Positions 9,139-20,278 of a DNA stretch of 64,000 nucleotides are shown here, piece by piece. The notes under the pieces are model-generated. The model was not told where the DNA came from. It did not search any database and saw only the letters and a list, made by a program, of their open reading frames with translations. The first letter of the stretch is position 1. Every line of letters begins with the position of its first letter. Both the position numbers and the translations under genes were made by a program. The DNA is from Diphasiastrum complanatum (lineage: Eukaryota > Streptophyta > Lycopodiopsida > Lycopodiales > Lycopodiaceae): contig CM055112.1 in the NCBI GenBank assembly GCA_029204225.1, positions 27,797,063-27,861,062 of the forward strand. Reading direction: 5' to 3'.

Positions 9139-12100
9139 TTAAGTGTTTTGGAAAGCTAAGGGCTGAATTTTGTACTTGCTGCACTTATGATTTTTGAGAG
9201 TATACACTCCTTTTTTGTCGTATGTTATCACTATTATGTCACACTCTTTATCATAACCTCTTAAGTATTTGATTTCTATCAAATGTTGATAGTATATAGA
9301 GATTTTTTATTGAGAAGTTTGTGGTTATCTTTGGAAGTTTAATATCAATATCAATGACTTCACTACAATAAAGTGGTATCGACTGAAAAGGTGTTGAAAA
9401 TGCAAGGATGATAAATTAAGAGTCATCAAAATCTTACATTTTTTTTCCCGATAGGCTCTCTATTTTGGGTAGTAGATATTTAGTGAACATATATGAATTC
9501 GAAAGGATCTTATAATCTCAGGCTACAAATATGAAGGCTTGAAGTTATATTTAGTACTTGAATTCAGCCTACTTAGGACTAAATGATGCTTTTAAGAATC
9601 CATGTAGTTTCATGGGCTCTACAATGATTTGAAATGTAGTTCAAAAGGCATGAAGGCAAATTCAAAATATAGACATGAAAAAGAGAAGGGAGAGCATTGC
9701 AATGATGCTTTGCCTTCTCTAATAAGTGGGAAATTGGTAAGAGTTTGCTTGTCCCTATTTGTGATTACACGTTCCATGCTAATTGCCCCACAAATAGAAC
9801 ATGCAAGTAAAAGAACGACGCTTTTCGTAAGACTTATTCCCACCATGTCCAAAAACAAAGGTCAACTCTTATCAACAACCTTATTCACCTCACAAATGAT
9901 GATGAACCAAAATATATGATTGTTGGCCTTGATAGACTACTAGCCTTAAATTATCTAGTTATAAGTAGAAAAGGTTTAAAAGGGAGTATGCCTATAAGGT
10001 AAGTACAAATGTGGGATGCATATTATTATATTCAATACACATTATAAGACCAGTTTCATAATATTGATATTTTGATATTTTTTATTTCGACTAGATATGA
10101 ATATGGCTCCTTATAATACATGTGGTCTTATAATACGGCCGTATTATATACACTCATTATAAGACCAGTTTCATAATATTTAATTAAATGATTCATATCG
10201 CCCATATGACAAATGAGTGATTTTAATTTTATTTTGGATGTTTCATGTGAAAGAATAGGTCTCATTGAAGGGTTCATATCTCCCATTTGTTGATTGATGA
10301 GGCGGTGAAACAAGTGATTGCACCTAGCTTTGTAGATTATTCTAGTTAAAGCCTCGTGACATGGTGAAAAGCATTCATCCCTCAATTGATGTGTGATATC
10401 CATTGTATTTCGAAATCTTAATAAAAACAAGCGAAAAGTGGTTGAGGCCACATGGCCCTGCCTTGGTTAAAACATATTTTAAATAGGTTTGTTTTATGGA
10501 ATATAGTGAGTATATATAATGTACATGTATATTTTTTATAGAATTTGTTGATTATTACTAAAATATAGTTTCTTTGTATAAGGAAACATTGTATGGGTTG
10601 TATTTGTCACTTTTGTTGTTTTTTAAACGGAGTTACATGTATGTATATGTGGGGGAACTTTAGTTTTTTATCTAACATGTTGTCAAGGAAAAAAAAAATT
10701 AACTGTTTATTTTAACATTTTGAATGTAACAAATATAAAAACGTTTTTCATGATCTGTCAAGGAATGGCTCCTCTTATTTTTAGCTCCCTGCGCATGCGT
10801 CAGGGTGGGCCAGGTAGGGAGGTTTTTTTTTTTTTTTTGCCTTGGTGCCACGTGTCGGGCACCAGGGTTTATCCCATAAACAAATCTTAACTATATATAA
10901 CTGAATCCACCTATTTACTCACATGTGTGCGCGTTTCATGTATTAGTGTTTGTAAATATGCGATTTTGTCTTTTGTCCAAAATTGCTTATTTCTTGTGTG
11001 TTTTTGTTTTTGATTGTTACATATTTTTTATGGAACATTTTGGTTTTTTGTTATTGTAAGCATTTTGAATTTGCAAATATGGTACATAATACTTTCATCA
11101 GTATATAAAATCTTGGGATACAATGTTAGAACACGTTGAAGTAATTTTTTTGTTGATTCAATTGAGAATTTATGGACGAGGTTTTGAACAGAACATAACA
11201 ATGATGTGGGCTAGCCGGGTTTTGATTTTCTGCAAGATTTTGAAATGATTATATTAGCACAATGTACATCGTATGGATATATTTGAACTGGGTTTGACAT
11301 TACTATTAATATGTGAGCAGTACACGTGGATGCTAATATTTCTATATTGTAACGTGTGGTATGCATAGTTATGGGATGTATTGTTCGATACGAGTAGTAC
11401 ATTGTAATGTTATACATATCCAAAATAGACAAAATGGATCATATCTAATAGTTATTGAACTTTGATATTGAATTGTATTCAAATATTCTTCGGAATCTTG
11501 TATAGTTGTATATTATATTTGATAAGTTCCTTTAAGAAAGTAATTTTTATACCACCACATTGCATCTGTATCTAATAAGTTCAGTGCTTCATGATATCGT
11601 TCTACGACGTTTTTCCGTAGTTCGGTTGTAGATATTTGAGAATTTGTAATGTATAAAAATGTAACGAATATATTATTGTTATTTGGAAATAGTGTTATAA
11701 ACTTTTTTGGCACATAGTCGCATATGAATTGTGTGGTATTCATAATGTGATAGCTTTAACAAAGTTAAGATAACAAGTTGTGAATACAAATCTGCATAAA
11801 TAAAAAAAACGTGTTAGTGTTAAGTTTCACATAGACATGGATGTACATATTAAATGTAGTTCAATACAAATATACACAAATCAAGAACGATACTAGTGTT
11901 AAGGTCTGCATGGAGATAGACGTGCAATAATAAATGCAATTTAACCAACAATTTTAAAAACAAAATTTGAATTATGTACGCACAGGTAAGTAAAAAGTTA
12001 ATTTCAGAAATAAAGTCTACGATAAGTTAATGGTTGCAATAGGCAAGGCGCAAGTGACATTTCAGGAACTTGTTGCTCACGTCGTTTTGTTATTATGGCA

Positions 12101-12776
12101 TTATTCAATTGTCTATGTGTGATATAGCTAATATTAGTTTGATAAATTTATGTATGAAAAACATATATAAGTTTTAGACATAAGTAAATAAATTATAAAC
12201 AATAAATTAATATTGAAAGAGCCATAATATTTTTTATAGCCTAGCTATGTTTTTGTATTTCTATTACTTGTAATTAATAACTTTTGAAATGAAGTTTTTT
12301 TTGGATGCAATCAAGCATAGCAAGGTTCTAGAAAAAAAAAATGTTGATTTATTTACAAAATCAATATATCAGTACAATTTCAATATATGGATACGATTTC
12401 AAGTATTGGATCTCCTTATATTTCTTTCATTGCATGTTACACGAACGAAAACAAAGTCTAGATAGTTTACATATCTAAGAACTATCAATATTAAGTAGCT
12501 AGAAACTTTCTTTTTGTACATGTGTTTTTTATTTGCTATTTCATTGCATGGATAATAAAATACGGAACTTTAATGTATTTTATAATCTAAAAAGAAATAC
12601 CTTGATCAAAATCATTTTAGATTTTATTTAATTACAGTGATCACAAAATATTTTAAGTTGGACATTTGAAATGAGTAAAAATATATATTGAGTTTTGCAA
12701 TAAAATATAGATAAATTATGTAAATTGGTGGATATATAAACAATCATATATATTATTACGTGTGTGCGAGTAGTTT
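9139..12776. other. AT-rich sequence without recognisable genes
   Basis: Several short open frames (for example 9629-9919 plus and 10128-10451 minus) have no domain I recognise. A G-box-like CCACGTGTC lies near 10849 and a T-run near 10822. It may hold old transposon relics too decayed to name. Confidence 0.4.
10041..10180. repeat. 25-bp direct repeats around a 20-bp perfect palindrome
   Basis: ATTATAAGACCAGTTTCATA plus ATATT occurs at 10041-10065 and 10156-10180. Between them, 10129-10148 is the perfect palindrome TATAATACGGCCGTATTATA. The first direct repeat is also partly complementary to the TGTGGTCTTATAATA just before the palindrome. Confidence 0.7.
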
Positions 12777-12908
12777 TGCTAGTTTTGGTAACTAGTCTTG
12801 ATTCTAGCTCATAGTTTGGATCCAGATCTTTTATTTGTACATCCTCCATCACTTTCAGGATTGATTGGGATTCATTTTGCTGTAAAATTTTGTCATGGTA
12901 TCAGAGCC
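12777..12908 (+). mobile_element. Truncated Copia 5' LTR and tRNA-Met primer site
   Basis: 12777-12895 matches 17103-17223, the end of the downstream LTR, including GATTCTAGCTCATAGTTTGG and the terminal GTAAAATTTTGTCA. Homology stops abruptly upstream, so about 580 bp of this LTR is missing. It is followed directly by TGGTATCAGAGCC (12896-12908), the classic plant Copia PBS complementary to initiator tRNA-Met. Confidence 0.85.
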
Positions 12909-13727
12909 TAATCAAAAGTGAGCTTTAGATTTGATTTTCTCAAGCTTAGATCCTAAATTTGAGTAGTATTGGCTTTGTCCTTGCTACTAGTTGCTAATCT
13001 AGTGATTGTACCTTCAAATTTGGTTTCATTTGAGTGCTAATAGTTCAAAGGGAACTTGTTTTGCTGAGTTATAGCTGCAGGAACCGAGATTGACCCATTT
13101 CCATTCAACCAAACCAAATTAGAAAGTTCTGATGAGTTGAATCTTGGAGTACATGTCTCCTAGTAGAGATTTTCATAAGGATTTGAATGCCTCCACTCTT
13201 TAGAAGTTTGGATCATCCATTTGAGAGCTTAATTAGTCGTTCTTAGGCTTCCTAAAGTCCTAAAATACACCTTTTAGGTTCAGATCAAGTGTTTTGATAA
13301 GTTTTCATCTAGAAATGCAAAACTAGTGAAAATTGTGTTTCTATTCTACTCGGTTTTGGATGGTTTTGTAATTGAGTATGTCAATGTGATTCAACCTGAA
13401 TTTAAGAGGCTTTATTTTTTAGACATTTGTGTGTTATAAAGTGCTTTTGGTTCAGTATAGGTGGATTCACCCTTCTTGGGAAGTCGAGATCAAGGAGGAG
13501 ACTAGTTTTGATCAAATCTATAGTAAGTTTGGATCTAGTTTAGATCTATAGTAAGTTTGGATCTAGCTTAGATCTAGAAGATAGATCAAGCTCAAGATCA
13601 CCTTAGATCTTGTTGAGAAACTAGAGAGTGATTCATCTCAGGTTCCAAAGAAAGTGGGATAGCTAGTAGTGATCATATCTTGTACAATCTATCTTGTTTA
13701 TTTGAATCTATCTCCTTATCATTGAAG

Positions 13728-14486
13728 ATGGCATCCATAAGTGCCTATCTTTTGGATTCTAGGGATAGATTGAACTCCTTAAATTATTTAATCTAGAAAC
13801 AAGAAGCAACTAAATACAAGAGAAGGTACAAGCTTGCACTTCATTGTAGTAAGATGAATGTTGCAAATGATTTGCTCAAAGAAGTAGGAGCATGTACCTT
13901 AGCCCAAGAGGCTTGGGAGACTCTTCAAAAGATCTATGAGTCCAAGAATAGCTCAAGGTTACTTTCCCTCAAGAACCAAGTTCTTGAATGCTTCCAAGGG
14001 AGGAGTGAGAGTGGACATCAATTTGTTTTGAGAGTAAAAGATTTGAACAAAGAGCTTATTTATGTTGGTGAACCTATTAAAGAGAGTGAGCTTGTGCAAA
14101 TAGTTTTGAATGGCTTATGTAGTGATTTTACTAACCTTGTCCAAAGCTATGCCATCATGGGAAACTTGCCTACAATTGAAGACCTTTCAATTGTGTTGAT
14201 GGCCGAGGAGAGTAGGAAGGCTCATATCAAATCAAGGATGGAGAGGCTCTCCATCAATGATGGAGATCAAGGAGGATCCACATCCTCATCATCACAAGTC
14301 AAGCCCAAGAAGGACAAATCTAAGATAAAGTGCTACTATTGTAGCAAGATGGGGCATTATGCCTCGAAATGCTTCAAGAGGAAGCAAGATCAAAGCCAAG
14401 CCAACATTGGTCAAGAGGAGGAAGAGAGCTATCATGAGGACTCACTCATGATGTCACCCTTTTCATCATCAAATGTCAAACTTTGA
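13728..14486 (+). pseudogene. Copia Gag, internally deleted, with zinc knuckle
   Basis: Opens with ATG at 13728 (MASISAYLLDSRDRLNSLNY). It then meets a stop where the usual W-K-x-R-M segment should be and continues at KYKRRYKLALHCSKMN, so a short N-terminal block is deleted. From 13854 the frame is open to 14486: the Gag core (LVQIVLNGLCSDFTNLVQ), a Lys-rich linker and a knuckle CYYCSKMGHYASKC (C-x2-C-x4-H-x4-C). The knuckle would bind the element's RNA. A frame break at about 14484 separates it from the protease. Same family as the copies at 20.3 and 57.2 kb. Confidence 0.8.
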
Positions 14487-15172
14487 AGATCCTTGGTGGA
14501 TAGATAGTGCGGCTAGCTCCCACATGTCGGGTAAAAGGGAGTATTTTTCTCAACTCACACCTTATGTAGGACCTATAAAGTCCATTTTTACAACAAATAA
14601 TCATGAATGTAAGATGTGGGATCCATTCCCTTATGCTTAGGATCCTCCAAGAAGACTAAGATAATTGGTGTTCTCTTCATTCCCAGCATCACTAAGAATT
14701 TGCTTAGTGTTGGCCAACTTTTAGATCATGGTTTCATTGTGGAGTTCTTTACTAATGTACGCAACATCAAGAAGAATGGGAAGATCGTAGCAAGAGGAAG
14801 AAGGTTTGGGAGGTTGTTTAAGCTTGATGCTTTTGTGGATCCCAACAAATTTGTGATGGTAGCCAAGGAGGACAAATTGACCACAAATGATTTGTGGCAC
14901 AAGAGGCTTGGTCACATCAACACCAAGTCTATGGAAGCCACATGCAAGGAGGAGCTTGGTCTAGGCCTTCCAAGATCCATGGAAAAGGAGGAAAAGGTTT
15001 TTGAAGCATGTGCTTTGGCTAAAGCACATAGGTTGCCTTTCTCTAACACTATCACTAAGACTACTCACCCTCTTAAGTTGATTCATTTGGATGTACATTT
15101 TGCTAGCACAAAGAGCAATGGTAGAGCCACAATGTTTGTAATCTTGAATGATGAATCCTCTAAGAATCATAT
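14487..15172 (+). pseudogene. Copia protease and truncated integrase
   Basis: The protease motif reads WWIDSAASSHM, where the catalytic triplet DSG has become DSA, so it should be inactive. After a frame break near 14616 come the usual IPLCLGSSKK and ITKNLLSVGQLLD blocks, the pre-integrase motif LWHKRLGHINTKSME, a zinc-type C-x-A-C-x-x-A-K-x-H and the first part of the integrase core (LIHLDVHF). The integrase core ends at about 15172 just after the first catalytic Asp region. Everything expected after it (rest of integrase, RT, RNase H) is absent. Confidence 0.8.
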
Positions 15173-16510
15173 TGGTAAAGATATGGTTGAGATCAAGGAG
15201 GAGCTTGATCAAGGAGGAGCTTGATTCGAGAGCTTCAACTATTCCAAGGAGAGCCATAAGAGCAAAGATGGAGCTATCAATGCTCATTTTTGTAGACAAG
15301 GAAAGGCAAGTTGGAAAGAGGGGTACATTTTGTACTTCATTTGCTGAGTTTTTGTAATGAAGTCCCTATGAATTCTAAAGTATGGAATGAAAGGTGTTTG
15401 TCACATCTACTTACTCTTGAGTGTGCTAGAAGTAAGCATGACATTTTCATTCATAAGTTGAAAGAATTTGACTTCATTTTCAAAGAGGCATATTGTGAAC
15501 CTTGTATGAGAATAATTGAATCATCCTTGAAGGACACTTATATCCATACAAGAGTATTTGGCCTCATTAGTTTCAAGTTCAACAAGTATGTAATGCAAAT
15601 TGCTAGTGGTAAGCAATTGTGGACTAGTAAATTTGGTATAAATAATCTTGTTGATTGTTTTGTTGACTTGAAAGATCATATTGAGAAGGATAACATTCAG
15701 GTTTGGAGACTTGAAACAAAGTCCTTGAGAGTCTTGAAGAAGATCATGGTTAGAATCCATGTTTTCATCATCAACACCAAGAGGGAGTGAGCATGATGAA
15801 GAAAAAAGACATCAAGGAGGAACCCGAGAAGGAGCACTTGTCTCAAGGCAAAAGAGACCTGAATCTACATCAATATGAAGGTTTGGGTGAAGAGAAAAGA
15901 GCAGCAAGGAAGTTTATCCATATCTCCCTTTACTCATCTTATTTTGTGTTTGATAGAAAACATGTCAGGTATTTGACAAAGTCCTTTGATGAAGCTAGTA
16001 TGAACATTGTTTTTCATCCTATATCTTATGATGATGAAATAATGATCATTACTACTTTGATTGGAGTTTCAAATATGTATTCAAAGGCCTCATATTGTGA
16101 TCCATTCACTCTTGAATTTCCAAGGAATGAAGACCTTCATTGGAAGGATGCCAAGTTGGAGTTCATTGTTTTGGTGGATAAAGTCAAGATGGTGATATCT
16201 CAAGCTTTGGTTGTATGTGCTTCATACAAAAGTTGGATCTTATGGAAAGCTGCTATTTTTCATGTTTATTTTGAGGAGGAGACTCACATTTTGCAGCCCA
16301 AGGTGATCATTCAACAACCTACCAAAGACAAAGCTTGGATTTTGAAGACAACCTTTATGGAGCTTTCACTACATTTGACAATTTGGAGCTCAAATTATGT
16401 TCTTATTGTAATGAGTGATCATACTCACTACATACATCAAGAACCTGTAAATTATATTGTTTTTATGCATGTAATTATTATTGATCCAGGTTAGTCACAT
16501 CAAGCTAAAT
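15173..16510 (+). other. Unfamiliar open sequence replacing integrase-RT-RNase H in a Copia
   Basis: Between the truncated integrase and the 3' LTR lies about 1.3 kb that I cannot match to any retroelement domain. It is largely open in the element's sense: 15148-15357, 15311-15790 and 15793-16494 (the last 233 codons from its ATG), each overlapping the next with a frame change. This is unusual in AT-rich DNA. The predicted peptides are rich in F, I, V and K, with no zinc finger, signal peptide or clear transmembrane helix. It could be a captured host fragment, or filler of a non-autonomous family. No function is proposed. Confidence 0.45.
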
Positions 16511-17223
16511 TGTGAGGAGGAGTATTAAAATTTCACAATTCTAGCTTGGCCAATTTTGGTCACATGCATTGTAATTGGCAAGATGGCCATGTAAATAGAT
16601 GCCACACGTGCCAAATCACATAGGATGCTTTTCAATAAGTTCATTCCTCATATTACATTGTGATAGCATCTTTGAAATGAGGCAAAAATGTGTTTGGATA
16701 GGCTAGAAAATTTCTAGGATCTAAAAATAGCATGTTTTACATTATTTTTGGATCTTGAGATCTCGACCCCAAGTTAGGGTGGATCCAATGACCTATTAGG
16801 GTAGATGTTAGGGTTAGGGTATAATAAGTTCAGAGGTGTCCTAATATGCTCAAATCCGAGTTTGAAAAGTATAAATGTATGATGGGATTTCCATCCAAAT
16901 ATCAAGAAAAATTGAGTTTTTCCACTTCTATCATCATTCTCTTTTGGTGGCAAGTTCTAGCTATTGAATATGAGTGTTCTTATGCATTAATTGCTTGGTT
17001 TGGATGGTACTAAACCTGTTTACAGGTATGAGGAGCTTGCTGTACTTTACTTTGGTTCATTTGATCAAATCTATGTGCCGAATGTGGAGTTAAATGCCAA
17101 ATTTGCTAGTTTTTTGTAACTAATATTGATTCTAGCTCATAGTTTGGATCTAGATCTTTAATCTGTGCATCCTCCATCACTTTTAGGATTGATTAGGATT
17201 CATTTTGCCGTAAAATTTTGTCA
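16511..17223 (+). mobile_element. Copia polypurine tract and 3' LTR
   Basis: GTGAGGAGGAG (16512-16522) is a polypurine tract. The LTR then starts TATTAAAATTTCAC (expected TG; G-to-A likely) and ends GTAAAATTTTGTCA at 17223. About 700 bp. Its last 121 bp match the truncated 5' LTR. No target duplication can be assessed because the 5' end is lost. Confidence 0.8.
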
Positions 17224-17849
17224 CATTCAACATTTTGAATATCAAAATACTAGTTAGACAATACACGGATAAATGTTTAAAATTGTACGAAATATTTATA
17301 AGCTCAAATTGGAACTAGATTGCGAATAACTAAACCAATACATGATTAAATTGTAAATATATGAAGTGACTAATTTGGTTTCAAATATATGAAATGGAAT
17401 TGTCAAAAAACAATTGACCTAGCTATTTTTTTTTACATGCATTTGCAAAAAACATGCCTTATGCTCTTTTATTTATTTTTAATGTATTGCTATGACAAAC
17501 AAGTTACAAATTTTGAGTATACTAGTTATAAGTAAAAAATGACTCCCAATTTAGCCATGTAGTTTATAACAACATACTATTTAACTTTGGCGAAAAACAA
17601 AAACATTTTCAATGTTTGTTCAATTTTTTATGACGACATGTGAACGTTTTTAATCAGATCGCATTTTAAATAACTGGCTTTTTTTTTATAAGAACATAAG
17701 CAATCTTTTATTTAAACAACTAATATCTTAAATATTTAATGTTTCAAAATCACAAGTATCAATTATTGAAAACAAAAAACTGTTACCCAATATTCTTGCA
17801 AAGCAACAAGTATTTTCAAACGTGTTTAAAATTTATATGTCATTGTATT
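17224..17849. other. AT-rich spacer, nothing recognised
   Basis: No open frame, repeat or motif of note. A/T-rich throughout. Confidence 0.5.
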
Positions 17850-19582
17850 TTACATACTCGTTTGTAACGCACGGTAACACAAAGCCATGCGTTCGAAGTA
17901 ATGATCCCTCGAATTTCCTAAACACTCATGCTCAATTGCTAAAAAAATTTGTTGCACCATTCGTTCAAATAGTACACGTTCTTCAATTGGTAAATCTCGG
18001 ATTTTTAGGTATAACAATATATCTACTCCATCTATTAAAGGTATATTTGGATTAAACCAATCTTGTATTTTTGGGCAACATCCCTTGGGTAACTTGCATG
18101 GAATCCATTTGATAAGAAAACCAGTATAGAATCCGGCAAGTCGAATAGCTGGATCTAAACAGTGCGTGGCTTTGTCAACAAAGACTTGCAAGTTTGACAT
18201 TGTCTCTTTAAACGTCATAAAATTTCCTGGAATTATAGGCCAACAAAATAACAAATCGCTATAACTAGAACTGGGTCGTCATATTTGGAGTGTTTCCTCT
18301 GATACTAGTTGTATGTCCTCACGTACATGTACAGTTTATGTTCAATGGTTGACAATTCTCTTTTCAAAATAGAAATATCAGCTTGTAGTACAATCTTTTG
18401 TCTTTCTAGTTCATCGACAACACACAAACGAGATTCAACAAATGCGATCGGAGAAGATTGTACATGGGAATCCATACAAGTTGATATCACATGTCCATTG
18501 ACACCTTGACAATAAGTTGGGCCAAGACTGTATCATTCAAATAAAATAATTGATATGAAATAGACATAAAATGATTTTGTTTTCTATTTAATAATTTTAC
18601 AATTTATCCTTGTACAAGGTCTTTCATTGAAATAGACATACCTGATTTGCTTTTGGCACGTTTGGTATTCAAGTAAACTAAGAATGTATTCGATAGTTTC
18701 CACGAATATGTCAATGTCTGTAGCACTTTTGTGATGACGTTGATGTAAATCACGATGCGCTACATGAACAATGTCAATGATGCACAACTTCCCAATGGTC
18801 GAAGCCCAATTGACAGCTATAGTATTTGTCGCGGGATGTTTTCCCTAATAGATACAAGCTGCAATACTGCTCCAATGCATTTTCAGCTTTGATTCATATG
18901 AACAAACTATTTTGTTGACAATAAAATAACATAACACCTGGAATACACGATTTTGTACTTTTGAGACATCTAAGAGATCTTTCTCAATAAAAGGCAGTTG
19001 TTCACCAACCATGAAATTGCAGTCATTTTGTGTCAATATCTAAAAATTAAAAACATTCGGAGTTTTGTACGGAATGTCGAACAATGCACAAAAATGACAA
19101 ACACCTATTGACAATCGCGTCTTTGTTTGGCGAAGCGTGATGTTTGTAGATACATTGTTCCAAAATGAACTATTACAAAGAACATCAATTGTCTCTTTTG
19201 TCAATGCATGATTTCAAGCTAGTTTTTCCTGTATCTCCAGTATCAATGCGAGTACATATTCCATGTTGTATTATTGTGAGTGGTGACAATATATATTGCT
19301 TAGGTACAAACTTTGTATCACCTATTCAAATGCCGAATTATCAAAAAATGCAGTATAATTGTGTACCGAAAGCAATAGAAACTGTCGACGACCAGGATTA
19401 GTACTTTTGGAAAGCTTGATCGCAGATAGGACTTGTCGATGAGGGTTGATCACAAATTTTTTTGGAATGTCGCGATGAGCGACATTTTCTTCTAAAACCA
19501 TCCGTGACAATGATGACTCTGTGAAATACCTTTCTTCATTGATGGGTACCCTATTTAAGAGCGTATGTTGTTTACCAGACAT
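17850..19582 (-). pseudogene. Decayed minus-strand coding region of unknown function
   Basis: A run of minus-strand open segments follows collinearly: 19582-19322 (starts MSGKQHTLLNRVPINEERYF), 19320-19187 in another frame, then one frame from about 19210 down to 18640 broken only by TAG codons near 19039 and 18842. Next come a coiled-coil-like Glu/Leu/Lys stretch (18490-18305) and 18254-17850. The long shared frame across two stops points to a dead coding sequence rather than introns, though AGgtatgt at about 18643 could be a donor. Between start and end I count at least three frame changes. No domain was recognised and no retroelement motif is present. Confidence 0.4.
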
Positions 19583-19984
19583 GGTCCATTCTTTTAAACC
19601 TGGCTGTTACAAGATACAATTCATAGTCAAGTAATTGTGACCAGTGAATGACTCATCATGATATGTAATTGATAGTGATCTTGCATAATGTGTAATAAAT
19701 AATCATGCAGATCATATGCAATGTCTCTGAATTTAAAGATCCAAAAATATAAATTAAACAACAAATAAAACTTTGAAACAAAGATTTGTAAACTTCATAG
19801 AAATTTTGAAACTGGTAGATCGCGACAGTTTTGACAGGATTGTTTCTAGATTGTTGCTGTTTACAGATCGATCACATACTCGAAAGGTTATTGATTCATG
19901 AAAGATTCGCGAAAGCTTCAAGATTTGCTATAGGCGACAGACTAGGCCAAAGCTTCAGGATTAGGTAACAGAGTTTCAAGATTC

Positions 19985-20194
19985 GCGACATCTTCTGGTA
20001 GTGCCTTCTCAGCATTGGCATCACCTTTTGGTAGTGCCTTCTCAAAGGAAGAAGATTTTTGGTCTACTGAATCAGGAGCTTCAAAGCACATGACACGTAC
20101 TGAAGTCTGGTTATCTAATTCGCAAATCTCAAAGCTTTCGCGAATTAGATAACCAGTTTCCGCTACGTGTCATGTGCTTTGAAGCTCCTGAATC
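19985..20194 (+). repeat. Copia protease fragment folded into a palindrome
   Basis: 19985-20125 is a plus-strand Copia fragment spanning the Gag-protease border (TESGASKHMTRTE, compare the related 24530-24640 copy), with a local double of TTCTGGTAGTGCCTTCTCA. From 20126 the sequence turns around. 20136-20194 is the reverse complement of 20069-20128, including CAGGAGCTTCAAAGCACATG and GGTTATCTAATTCGC, with about six mismatches. The loop is only a few bases, so it would extrude a stem of nearly 60 bp. Confidence 0.85.
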
Positions 20195-20278
20195 AATATC
20201 ATCTGAATAACTTATGGTCTAAATTTTTCTCATAAGTCTCACAAATACTAATGATAACAACCTTTAATCCTTCAAGAC

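Noticed and set aside
9619..9919. Overlapping plus/minus frames of about 80-96 codons
   Set aside because: No domain, no supporting splice or promoter signals. Left unannotated, although a decayed transposon fragment is possible.
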